The position numbers and the translations under genes are program-made. Source: CAG-390 sp045531455 (lineage in GTDB: Bacteria > Bacillota > Clostridia > Oscillospirales > CAG-272). Taken from it: a stretch of 64,000 nt of DNA. Where the stretch lies: NCBI GenBank assembly GCA_045531455.1, contig JAZSEA010000120.1:1-64000 (forward strand), read 5' to 3'. The notes under the pieces were generated by a model, which made no database searches, was not told the DNA's origin, and worked only from the letters and a program-made list of their open reading frames with translations. Shown here piece by piece: positions 7,483 through 15,499 of the stretch (position 1 is its first letter; each line of letters begins with the position of its first letter).

Positions 7483-8928
7483 TCAGAATATAATGTCGCG
7501 GAAGGGTTCTGTTGCGAGCGAGGGGTATTGGGGAAGATAATAGTAGATGCAAATAACGAATACCGCCAGGATCAGAAGCGACCAGATCCATCTGACGGGC
7601 GCGAATTTTACGAAGGGGGATTGATGCCTCTGCGAGATCGCTCCGAGTATCATCGGAAGCTGAACGATGAGTATCATTGTAAGCACCAGAGGAAATTCCA
7701 GATTGAAAATGGTCTGGTTGATGAGGTATGACTGCAGCGGCATCGAGAAGGTCATATTTCCGAAAACGACCTCCAGACTCGACATATCACGGGTCTTGAT
7801 AAGCATCCAGAAGACGATAATGAAGACGTAGGTTACAACAAAGGAGATCGGCTTGAGGTATTTATGCTTATTTATGAAGGCTTCGATGTCGAACATTCCG
7901 TCAAGGATCGCGGGGAGAAGGAGGATTGCTATTGCGGGCAGGACCTTGATTCCGATCTTGAACCACAAAAGCAGAGCAAGCGCGCATACGGAGGATACCG
8001 CCGCTTTCAGCATACGCGCGCGGATCCCTGTTTTATTCTCGATATCAAGGACTCTTGTAAGAGGCGCGCGGATATAATCTGCGATCCAGGATGAGAGGCT
8101 CGAGAGAAAATTCCTTGCGTATTGCATAGGTGTGCAGACGAGAATGCAGGATCCGAAATCGGGTGCAAGATGCATTCCGAGCATCGCGGAGATGCCTCGC
8201 GCCATATCCGAATATCCCGAAAATCCGAAGTATACCGAAACGAGAAGGAGCAGCGCGAGCATAAAGCCTACGTCAAGTCCGATGGGCTCCTCGGTGAAGT
8301 GCAGAAGCCTTTCAACGATCGAGTCGTAATATTCGTCGATGATCGCCGCGATTGCAACTCTCTTGATGAATCCGCGTACGAAAAGCATTATTCCCGAGGC
8401 GACTCCGGGTGCCGAGAAATGCAGATTCTCGGGCTTGATCATCTCCTCGAAATGCTTGTATTTGATAACGGGACCCACGATCATTACGGGGAAGAATGTG
8501 ATATAAGTGAGAACGTCGAGGAAGCTGCGCGGCATTTTTGCGTCGCCGCGTCGAACGTCGGATATGCAGGAGAAAGAGGCGAGCAGGTAGAAGGATGCTC
8601 CGATGGGAAGATACTGCCTTGCGGCATCCTCATCAGCCCACACGCCGAGGTATCTGAGCACCGCAAGCGCGCCGACGATCACGATCGAGACAAAGATCAT
8701 AACGTATCTTTTCCGAACGCTGAAGGCGGCAAAGGTCGCGCAATAGGTGAAGATCGCGCAGATCAGCAAAAAGAGGATCGATGCTGGGCTTTCAAGATTC
8801 GCTAAAGTGTAGAAGGCTATGCTGAAGCCGCATATCGCGCGCGGCCTGAATTTCGGCGGTGTCAGGGTGTAGATACCGAGCATTATGGGTAAAAAAAGCA
8901 GCAGAAAAACAGGCGACGTGAATAACAT
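7483..8928 (-). CDS. MBOAT family protein (AlgI/DltB-like) lacking both conserved histidines
   Basis: 481 residues from the ATG at 8928, chosen because AGGAGG lies just upstream; the frame stays open 20 codons further but with no ribosome site. Clear MBOAT landmarks: TYITFFPVMIVGPV (141-154), YFGFSGYSDMARG (233-245) and SLSSWIADYIRAPL (277-290), which align with AlgI. In active enzymes the last block is preceded by RRWH; here the place reads ARNFL (271-275). The second His, in a GLWHG motif about 50 residues later, is replaced by LLWFK (320-324). Both His positions are therefore lost while the membrane fold is intact. It is co-transcribed with the SGNH-like gene. Active relatives transfer acyl groups across the membrane; this one probably does not. 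Confidence 0.8.
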   Translation of the reverse strand: MLFTSPVFLLLFLPIMLGIYTLTPPKFRPRAICGFSIAFYTLANLESPASILFLLICAIFTYCATFAAFSVRKRYVMIFVSIVIVGALAVLRYLGVWADEDAARQYLPIGASFYLLASFSCISDVRRGDAKMPRSFLDVLTYITFFPVMIVGPVIKYKHFEEMIKPENLHFSAPGVASGIMLFVRGFIKRVAIAAIIDEYYDSIVERLLHFTEEPIGLDVGFMLALLLLVSVYFGFSGYSDMARGISAMLGMHLAPDFGSCILVCTPMQYARNFLSSLSSWIADYIRAPLTRVLDIENKTGIRARMLKAAVSSVCALALLLWFKIGIKVLPAIAILLLPAILDGMFDIEAFINKHKYLKPISFVVTYVFIIVFWMLIKTRDMSSLEVVFGNMTFSMPLQSYLINQTIFNLEFPLVLTMILIVQLPMILGAISQRHQSPFVKFAPVRWIWSLLILAVFVICIYYYLPQYPSLATEPFRDIIF

Positions 8929-8978
8929 TACATATCTCCTCCTTTTCTGCTTAATATAATTCGATGTAATATAATAAT

Positions 8979-9007
8979 ATAATACCATATTCGCGGGAAT
9001 AATTCAA
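8979..9007 (-). promoter_or_regulatory. Promoter of the MBOAT/SGNH pair
   Basis: Minus strand: -35 TTGAAT (9007-9002), 17 bp, -10 TATTAT (8984-8979), in the AT-rich region upstream of the MBOAT start. Confidence 0.65.
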
Positions 9008-9067
9008 GAGCTATGCCGCATCGGTAAAATAAGTTAATAAAAAAATATACAATTTGTCAAAAAAGCA

Positions 9068-9096
9068 TTGACAAATGCGGAGAAATATAGTAAAAT
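9068..9096 (+). promoter_or_regulatory. Promoter of the surface repeat protein
   Basis: -35 TTGACA (9068-9073), 17 bp, -10 TAAAAT (9091-9096). The reading frame of the next gene could formally start at the TTG inside this -35 box, which is a reason to prefer the ATG at 9137. Confidence 0.75.
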
Positions 9097-9136
9097 TAAA
9101 CTACCAAAATTTAATAATCTGGAAAGGAATAGCACA

Positions 9137-10717
9137 ATGAAAAAAGCATTATCACTCGTGCTGTTTGCAGCAATGCTCATTTCCCTCGTTGCATTCAATA
9201 TCAATGCGGCTTGGGACGGCACAACTGTTTCCGCATCCCTTAAGGGTGAAGGAACTGCAGATTCCCCCTACCTCGTTGAGTCCGCTGAAGATCTTGCATA
9301 TCTTGCAAAGTCCGTAAATGAGGGCAACACCTATGAGGGCAAGTACATCATCCAGACTGCCGATATCGATCTCGGCGGTAAGGAGTGGACTCCTATCGGA
9401 TTCCAGAAAATCAACGGCGCAGAAGTTGACGCTCCCTTCTCGGGCGTTTACAGCGGTCTCGGTCACAAGGTAACCGGTCTTTGGATCTCCAATCCTCTCA
9501 CAAACCACACAGGTCTCTTCGGATACGTAATGTCCGGCGAGGTTGAGGCAGGTATCGCAAACCTCACTGTTGAGGGCGCGATCACTCTCGACGGAGTAGC
9601 TTCCTCCAATATCGGTATCGGCGGTATCGCAGGTTCCGTTGGCAAGGACACCTCCTCCTTCAAGGCAAACGTAATTCTCGCAAACTGCACCTCGAACGTT
9701 GCGGTTACTCTTACCAACTGCACCGCAGAGCCCAGAGTAGGCGGTCTCTCCGGTTACGTATTCTACGGTAAGGTTCAGAACTGCGTATCGAACGGCGACG
9801 TAAGCGTAGTTGCTTCGAACCAGACCAGAGTTGCAGGCTTCGTAGGTCAGACCAACCGTACACACTTCCTCAACTGCGTAAACAACGGCACCGTATACGG
9901 TGAGGTTACCGTTGGCGCAAAGGCAGGCAGAGTTGCAGGTATCGCATCCGTTATCACTCGTGGCGGTGTTAAGGGCGACGAGGACAATGCAACCTACACC
10001 ATCTTCGAAAACTGCATCAACAACGGTGCCATCACCGGTAAGGGTATGCAGAACGTATGGGTAGCAGGTATCGGCGCTGACTTCTACGTAAACGCAGGTA
10101 CTTGGGCAGGCAAGGACGCACGCGTTAAGTTCCTCAACTGCGTCAACACCGGTGCTATCTACTCCGAGACCAACAACACCGCAAACTTCCCGCACGCGGG
10201 CGGTATCGCAGGCTACACCCAGAACGGCTACACCGAGTACGAGTTCGTCGGCTGTGTAAACAACGCAGAGATCTCGAGCGTAGGCGGTAAGGAAGTACGT
10301 GCAGGCGGCATCGTAGGTTCGGTTTACGCAAAGGCAGCTGAGTACAAGTTCGACCAGTGTATCGCTGTCGGCGAGCTCAAGTCCACCTGCTTCTCGATCG
10401 CAAACAAGGACACCGCTCTTGCAACCTGCATCGCAAACGCTGACGCAGCTACAATTATCGCGGCAATCACTACCGTTGAAGGACAGATCAAGACTTCCGA
10501 GCTCACCATCGCAGGCTTCGATCCCTCCAAGGGACTCCCTGAGCCCGAGGTTACCGAGCCCGAGACCACTCCCGCTCCCGAAACCACAGAGCCCGCTCCC
10601 GAGACCACAGCTCCCTCTGAAGCTGAGCCCACCGGTGACTCCGCTCTGATCTTCGCAGCTATCGCTATCATCTCCCTTATCGGAGTTGCAGCTGTAGCAA
10701 AGAGACGCGAGAACTAA
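9137..10717 (+). CDS. Secreted repetitive surface protein with GLUG-like repeats and TGD-type C-terminal anchor
   Basis: 526 residues from the ATG at 9137 (GGAAAGGA upstream). Residues 1-24 are a signal peptide ending near INAAW. The next part (SPYLVESAEDLAYLAKSVN, then YIIQTADIDL and WTPIGF) is typical of surface proteins whose bodies are beta-helices built from GLUG-like units. The units recur as NC(V/I)NNG followed by VAGI or AGGIAGY, about every 35-50 residues through ~430. A Pro/Glu/Thr linker (about 470-500) leads to PTGDS, a hydrophobic helix and KRREN, as in cell-wall sorting signals. Codon use is very regular (GGTGGTATC, GCAGGT type codons), suggesting high expression. Role unknown; adhesion is a guess. 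Confidence 0.75.
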   Translation: MKKALSLVLFAAMLISLVAFNINAAWDGTTVSASLKGEGTADSPYLVESAEDLAYLAKSVNEGNTYEGKYIIQTADIDLGGKEWTPIGFQKINGAEVDAPFSGVYSGLGHKVTGLWISNPLTNHTGLFGYVMSGEVEAGIANLTVEGAITLDGVASSNIGIGGIAGSVGKDTSSFKANVILANCTSNVAVTLTNCTAEPRVGGLSGYVFYGKVQNCVSNGDVSVVASNQTRVAGFVGQTNRTHFLNCVNNGTVYGEVTVGAKAGRVAGIASVITRGGVKGDEDNATYTIFENCINNGAITGKGMQNVWVAGIGADFYVNAGTWAGKDARVKFLNCVNTGAIYSETNNTANFPHAGGIAGYTQNGYTEYEFVGCVNNAEISSVGGKEVRAGGIVGSVYAKAAEYKFDQCIAVGELKSTCFSIANKDTALATCIANADAATIIAAITTVEGQIKTSELTIAGFDPSKGLPEPEVTEPETTPAPETTEPAPETTAPSEAEPTGDSALIFAAIAIISLIGVAAVAKRREN

Positions 10718-10940
10718 GTGAACAGTGGTCAGAAAGACGCGAATGATAGTTAAATTTGTTCTTTCAGTCTATTGTACTAACAAATAATTTAATATAAAGA
10801 ATGATCTCGGATATTGAGAAGTTCAGGCTTCAAAATATCCGAGATTTTCTATTTACTTATATTTAATTTCTGACAAAGTTATTGAAGAACCAAACTAAAT
10901 TATAGATCAAACTCCGTATCTTTCTGTCCACTGATCACTA
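10718..10940. repeat. MITE-like element with CAGTGGACAG termini and central stem-loop (element A)
   Basis: 223 bp beginning directly after the stop of the surface protein. Terminal inverted repeats of about 24 bp: GTGAACAGTGGTCAGAAAGA at the left and its near complement at the right. A central stem-loop has CTCGGATATT/AATATCCGAG arms around 10807-10845, followed by TTTTCTATTTACTTAT and CTGACAAAG, the same core as elements B and C. No coding capacity. Confidence 0.7.
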
Positions 10941-10968
10941 AAAAGCCGCCTCCTTGGAGGCGGCTTTT
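10941..10968 (-). terminator. Terminator of the HPr-like gene
   Basis: Ten-pair GC-rich hairpin (AAGCCGCCTCC / GGAGGCGGCTT) followed on the minus strand by a T run, directly after the stop of the HPr-like gene. Confidence 0.8.
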
Positions 10969-10969
10969 A

Positions 10970-11212
10970 TTATGCTTTTACGATGTAGTTTGCGATCTCT
11001 GTGAAGAAGGGATCGGTACTGCTTGTATGAGCGGTAAGCTCGAGCTCTTCTCTGAGGTCGAGGCAGAACATGCCCATGATCGACTTTCCGTCAACGGTGT
11101 AGCGGCCGGATTTGAGCTCGATATCAAAGTCGTACTTGCCTGCAACAGCAACGAAATCGTAGAGATCTGCGATCGTAACAAGACGGATCTTTACTACTGT
11201 GATTGTTTCCAT
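10970..11212 (-). CDS. HPr-like (Crh-like) protein without the phosphorylatable histidine
   Basis: 80 residues, HPr size. The regulatory serine region is kept: DGKSIMGMF places Ser44 where HPr has Ser46, the HPr kinase site. The His15 block (GLHARPA) is missing; the same stretch reads VTIADLYDFVAVAGK with no histidine. So it cannot pass phosphate in a sugar PTS but could still be phosphorylated on serine and act in CcpA-type carbon catabolite control, as Crh does in Bacillus. It stands alone with its own GGAGG site and promoter (11245-11273), and a terminator follows. The final residues FFTEIANYIVKA match the last HPr helix. Confidence 0.8.
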   Translation of the reverse strand: METITVVKIRLVTIADLYDFVAVAGKYDFDIELKSGRYTVDGKSIMGMFCLDLREELELTAHTSSTDPFFTEIANYIVKA

Positions 11213-11244
11213 TATTTGTACCTCCGCGGTTTTTTATCAATAAT

Positions 11245-11273
11245 ATTTTACCATTACAGAGGATAAATGTCAA
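11245..11273 (-). promoter_or_regulatory. Promoter of the HPr-like gene
   Basis: Minus strand: -35 TTGACA (11273-11268), 17 bp, -10 TAAAAT (11250-11245). Confidence 0.75.
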
Positions 11274-11457
11274 TAAGGAAAAAGTGAATTTTAGTGAAAA
11301 AACGCACGACATTTTGCGTCAATTTAATTTACCTTTTTTGCATCTTCGACAATATTCTACAATCATATAACAAAAACGTTATATAAACGTAAAACTCAAA
11401 CAAAAATCAAACAAAAAATATTTGACAAGAATCGAATTAAAAAGATTAAATCGGGTA
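11274..11457. other. AT-rich intergenic region, no gene seen
   Basis: Part of the 312 bp gap between the HPr-like gene and the GyrB paralogue. It is strongly A/T-rich with short ACGTT/AACGT inverted repeats near 11378-11392 and a possible second -35 (TTGACA, 11422-11427) without a convincing -10. I see no gene or stable terminator. Confidence 0.5.
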
Positions 11458-11486
11458 TTGCAAAATCGGGAAAAATGTTGTATAAT
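11458..11486 (+). promoter_or_regulatory. Promoter of the GyrB paralogue
   Basis: -35 TTGCAA (11458-11463), 17 bp, -10 TATAAT (11481-11486). Confidence 0.7.
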
Positions 11487-11524
11487 ATTATATATAAGTA
11501 TGTGATTTATTAAAGGACAATAAT

Positions 11525-13648
11525 ATGGCAGTTAAAAAAACAGAAACGAAATCAAAGAAAGCCGCTTCCGCAGAGCCCGCGAAGAAGGTTCGTGCGGCGG
11601 CTAAAATCACAGCTGCGGAAACGAAAAAGAAGCTTCCTTCTTCGGACGATCCTACCGCGTATAATAACGACAGTATTGTTCTTCTCAAGGGCGCGGACAG
11701 AGTAAGAAAACGCCCGAGCGTTATCTTCGGCTCGGACAATATCGAGGGCTGTAAGCATTGCTTCTTCGAGATCCTTGCTAACGCGATCGATGAAGCCAAC
11801 GCCGGTTACGGGCGCGAGATCAGAGTTTCCGCGTACAACGACCACTCGATGAAGGTCGAGGACTTCGGACGCGGCGTTCCTCTCGGCTTCAACGAGAAGG
11901 AAGGCAGATACAACTGGGAGCTCGTTTTCTGCGAGCTTTTCGCGGGCGGTAAGATGGACAATAACACCGAAGAGGCGGTCTATAAATCCTCGCTCGGAAC
12001 CAACGGTCTCGGTGCCTGCGCAACGCAGTATGCGTCGTCGTTTATGAACGTCGATTCCTTCGACGGTAAGTTTGTAAGCTCTATCAGATTTGAAAAGGGA
12101 GAGCCTGTGACCGAGCTTGAAAGATACGAGCTTGCTCCCTCGGACAGACGAAGCGGAACCGTAATTCATTGGCGTCCCGACCTTGAGGTCTTCACCGATA
12201 TCAACATCCCCTACGACTATTTCAAGGAGGTCCTCCACCGTCAGGCGGCTATCAACTACGGCGTGAAATTCCTGCTTGAGCTCGAGGACGAGAACGGCAA
12301 GTTCGAGGAATTTGAGTATTTCTATTCCGCCGAGGACGGCCTTCGCGAGTATCTTAACGAGCTCTGCGAGAACAAGTCGCTGACTGAGCCTGTCGTATGG
12401 AATTCCAAGACGAGAGGTAAGGACCGCGGAGACAGACAGGAATATCCCCTCGAAGCTGACTATGTTTTCTGCTTCACGCAGGCAACGGGTATTCAGGAAT
12501 ATTACCACAACTCGAGCTACCTCGAGCACGGCGGCTCGCCCGAAAAGGCGGTGCGCGCGGCATTTGTCAGCGCGATCGATAAATATCTGCGCGACATGGG
12601 TAAGTACAATAAGACCGAGCAGAAATCCAAGATCACGTTCGCCGACATCGCGGACAGCCTTGTGCTCGTAATTTCGAGCCACTCTACGGTTGCTTCCTAC
12701 GAGAACCAGACCAAGAAGGCGATAACGAACTCCTTTATTCAGGAGTCGATGACAGAGGTGCTCAAGGCGAACCTTGCAACCTATTTCGTCGAGAAGCCCG
12801 CAGAGGCAGAGAAGATCGCAAATCAGGTTCTTCTCAATAAGAGAAGCCGCGAGAGTGCCGAGAGAAGCCGAATAGATATCAAGAAAAAGCTGTCCGCAGC
12901 GATGGACGTTTCCTACCGCGTAGAGAAATTCGTCGGCTGCCGCTCGAAGGATCCCGAGGTCCGCGAGCTCTATATAGTGGAGGGTGACTCTGCACTTACT
13001 TCCTGTAAGCTTGCGCGCGAGGCTGAATTCCAGGCGATCATTCCCGTCCGAGGAAAAACCCTCAACTGTATGAAGAGCGACTACAAGCAGATCTTCGCAA
13101 GCGAGATTATCGTCGATCTGCTTCGCGTCATCGGATGCGGAGTTGAGCTTGACGCCAAGGCAAAGAAGCACAGCGATATGAGCGAGTTCGATCTTTCGGC
13201 GCTTCGCTGGTCGAAGATCATCATCTGTACCGATGCCGACGAGGACGGCTTCCAGATCAGGACCCTGCTTCTGACCATGTTCTACCGCCTCCTTCCCACG
13301 CTTATCGAAAAGGGCAAGATCTTCATCGCGGAGACACCGCTTTACGAGATCACGACGAAGGACGACACCTATTTCGCCTACGACGAAAAGGAAAAGGCTG
13401 ATATCCTCAAGAAGATCGGCGACAAGAAATATACTCTCCAGAGATCGAAGGGTCTTGGTGAGAACGAGGCGCAGATGATGTCGCGTACAACGATGAAGCC
13501 CGCAACTCGCAGGCTCATCGCCGTCAAGCCCGCAGATGCTGCGGCAACCGAGGAGATATTCGACGTCCTCCTCGGCAACAATCTTGCGGGAAGAAAGACC
13601 TTTATCGCGGAACACGCTGGTGAATATATGAAGGACGTTGACGTCTGA
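11525..13648 (+). CDS. Type IIA topoisomerase B subunit (GyrB/ParE paralogue)
   Basis: 707 residues. After a Lys/Ala-rich tail (1-40) comes the GHKL ATPase: NAIDEANAG (Mg/ATP Asn and Glu region), EDFGRGVPLG, AGGKMD, and KSSLGTNGLGA for the ATP lid. The transducer domain follows, then the Toprim domain with EGDSALTS and PVRGKTLN and the metal motif DADEDG. Canonical GyrB has EGDSAGGS and DADVDGAHI, so the Toprim is divergent but keeps the catalytic Glu and the Asp cluster. The C-terminal tail has RSKGLGENE, matching the GyrB YKGLGEM block. No GyrA/ParC partner is adjacent, so it must pair with one encoded elsewhere. AAAGGA precedes the ATG. Gyrase or Topo IV role is unresolved. Confidence 0.85.
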   Translation: MAVKKTETKSKKAASAEPAKKVRAAAKITAAETKKKLPSSDDPTAYNNDSIVLLKGADRVRKRPSVIFGSDNIEGCKHCFFEILANAIDEANAGYGREIRVSAYNDHSMKVEDFGRGVPLGFNEKEGRYNWELVFCELFAGGKMDNNTEEAVYKSSLGTNGLGACATQYASSFMNVDSFDGKFVSSIRFEKGEPVTELERYELAPSDRRSGTVIHWRPDLEVFTDINIPYDYFKEVLHRQAAINYGVKFLLELEDENGKFEEFEYFYSAEDGLREYLNELCENKSLTEPVVWNSKTRGKDRGDRQEYPLEADYVFCFTQATGIQEYYHNSSYLEHGGSPEKAVRAAFVSAIDKYLRDMGKYNKTEQKSKITFADIADSLVLVISSHSTVASYENQTKKAITNSFIQESMTEVLKANLATYFVEKPAEAEKIANQVLLNKRSRESAERSRIDIKKKLSAAMDVSYRVEKFVGCRSKDPEVRELYIVEGDSALTSCKLAREAEFQAIIPVRGKTLNCMKSDYKQIFASEIIVDLLRVIGCGVELDAKAKKHSDMSEFDLSALRWSKIIICTDADEDGFQIRTLLLTMFYRLLPTLIEKGKIFIAETPLYEITTKDDTYFAYDEKEKADILKKIGDKKYTLQRSKGLGENEAQMMSRTTMKPATRRLIAVKPADAAATEEIFDVLLGNNLAGRKTFIAEHAGEYMKDVDV

Positions 13649-13664
13649 CGAAAGGAATTTTGAT

Positions 13665-15386
13665 ATGAAAAGACTAATTTCCATTGCAGCTCTGCTGCTT
13701 GCGATCATTACCCTTATCCCCACACTTATCGCTTGTAAGCCCGAAGAACCCGCCGAGAGCACGTCTCCCGACACAACTGCTCCCGAGATCGTTGAGACCG
13801 ATCCCCCCGCTCCCGCGGGAATCAAGATGACCAAGGAGGGCAAGGCTCTCTTTACCATCATCCGTCCCGACGAGTCCACTCAGTCTATCTACAATCTTGC
13901 AAAAGACCTCGGTGCCGCGATCGAGAAGATCACGGGTACAGAGTGTAAGCAGGACACGGACTTTATGAGCTGGAACACCGTCCGCGATCCCGAAAAGTTC
14001 GAGATCCTTCTCGGTCATACCAATTATGACGAGACGACCGAAGTTCTGAAAGATATCAAGTACTATGACTACGCCATCGTTCAGCGCGGCAACAAGATCG
14101 TTATTGCCGCCTACACCGAGGCAAGCCTCAAAAAGGCTCTGACCTATTTCCGCAACAATATGGTCGATAAGATCGAGAAGGATGCCGACGGCGATTTTTC
14201 TATGCCCTTCGAAGAGAAGATCCAGAGAGGCAAGTACAGCGTTGAGTCGCTGACCCTCGACGGCAATCCCATCGAAAATTACGTTGTTGTTTACGGCAAG
14301 GGCACTAACTCGGGCGAGAAGGTTGCTCAGAGTGTTGTCGACGTTATCGCAAGCGCGACGGGTATCTATCTTCCCATCGTCAGCGATAAGGAAGCCGCTG
14401 TTGATTGCGAGATCCTTGCGGGCAAGACCAACCGTCCCGAGAGCGCGGGCGTTGACAGCCTTGCAAACCTCAGCTACAACGTATCCCTTCAGTCGGGCAA
14501 GCTCGTTATCGACTGTCTCAGCGCAGAGACGGGCGATGCGGCTGTGCGTAAGCTTTACGCATCCAAGATGTCATCGGGCGGCAAGATCGAGCTGACCTCG
14601 GGTGATCTTTGCGAAGGAACTCTCCTTATCGAGCCCGAAATGCCTATGACCGCGGGAAGCGATCTCCGTATCATTACTTACAACCTTCTTACCGAAAAGT
14701 GGGGCGGCACCGAGACCTCCGCGAGAGCAGAGTATTTCGGCGCGTTCCTTGACGTATACAAGCCCGACATCGTCGGTGTTCAGGAGGTATGCGATAAGTG
14801 GCGCAAGTATATGCCCGACCGTATCGGCAACTACAAGCTGATCGGAACCGTTCGTAAGGACGGCGGACAGAGCTATTCCGCGATCGTATACGATTCCTCG
14901 AAGTACGAGGTCCTCGCTCAGGGCGTTGAGACCTATTCCTACCACGCAAGCGCAGAATGCCGTAATATGTCCTGGGCTATATTTATGGAGCCTGCGACAG
15001 GCGTGAAGTTTGCCTTCATCTCGACACACTGGGATTTCGGAAACGAGGAGAACAAGCAGCAGATGCGTAAGGTCCAGGCTGATGAAATGAGCGCAAAGAT
15101 CGCGGCTCTCAAAGCTGAGTATAATTGCCCCGTTATTATCACAGGTGACTTTAACTGCAGTAACGTCTCTGATTCTTATAATTACTTTATGAGTATCAAC
15201 GGAATGACCAACGCGATCACCAATTCCGAGTATTATTATAACGCCAAGGGTACAAACACCATCGACTTTATTATGATCACTAACGGCGACGGTGTTTTCA
15301 AGGGCTACAGAAAGCTGATCGATAACGGAATCGCACAGATCTCCGACCACCCCGCAAACCTCGCTGATATCGATCTTTTGCCTTAA
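13665..15386 (+). CDS. Lipoprotein with C-terminal endonuclease/exonuclease/phosphatase domain
   Basis: 573 residues. The ATG at 13665 has AAAGGAA upstream; an in-frame extension to 13638 lacks one. Signal peptide with lipobox TLIAC, Cys24 lipidated, followed by a Thr/Pro/Glu linker. Residues ~60-335 hold an N-terminal module I do not recognise, with two similar halves (QSIYNLAKDLGAAIEKITGT and EKVAQSVVDVIASATGIYLP). Residues ~340-573 are an EEP-superfamily domain: RIITYNLL, DIVGVQEV (metal-binding Glu), ISTHWD, ITGDFN (catalytic Asp/Asn) and a final SDHPA. Such domains hydrolyse phosphodiesters or phosphomonoesters; on the cell surface it may act on nucleic acid, phospholipid or sugar phosphates. 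It follows the GyrB paralogue by 16 bp. Confidence 0.8.
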   Translation: MKRLISIAALLLAIITLIPTLIACKPEEPAESTSPDTTAPEIVETDPPAPAGIKMTKEGKALFTIIRPDESTQSIYNLAKDLGAAIEKITGTECKQDTDFMSWNTVRDPEKFEILLGHTNYDETTEVLKDIKYYDYAIVQRGNKIVIAAYTEASLKKALTYFRNNMVDKIEKDADGDFSMPFEEKIQRGKYSVESLTLDGNPIENYVVVYGKGTNSGEKVAQSVVDVIASATGIYLPIVSDKEAAVDCEILAGKTNRPESAGVDSLANLSYNVSLQSGKLVIDCLSAETGDAAVRKLYASKMSSGGKIELTSGDLCEGTLLIEPEMPMTAGSDLRIITYNLLTEKWGGTETSARAEYFGAFLDVYKPDIVGVQEVCDKWRKYMPDRIGNYKLIGTVRKDGGQSYSAIVYDSSKYEVLAQGVETYSYHASAECRNMSWAIFMEPATGVKFAFISTHWDFGNEENKQQMRKVQADEMSAKIAALKAEYNCPVIITGDFNCSNVSDSYNYFMSINGMTNAITNSEYYYNAKGTNTIDFIMITNGDGVFKGYRKLIDNGIAQISDHPANLADIDLLP

Positions 15387-15393
15387 ATAAAAC

Positions 15394-15424
15394 TAACCTG
15401 ACCGATCAGATCGGTCAGGTTTTT
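15394..15424 (+). terminator. Terminator after the EEP lipoprotein
   Basis: Twelve-pair hairpin with AACCTGACCGATC arms and a run of six T. Confidence 0.85.
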
Positions 15425-15499
15425 TAACCATTATTTATCTTCAAGCCGGGAGTTTTCGGAGAGAGTAAGTTTGAGGAGGGGGGATTGTTATGAATCGGT

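Noticed and set aside
9068..9136. Earlier TTG start for the surface protein.
   Set aside because: The TTG is part of the -35 box; the ATG at 9137 has a ribosome site and starts a normal signal peptide.
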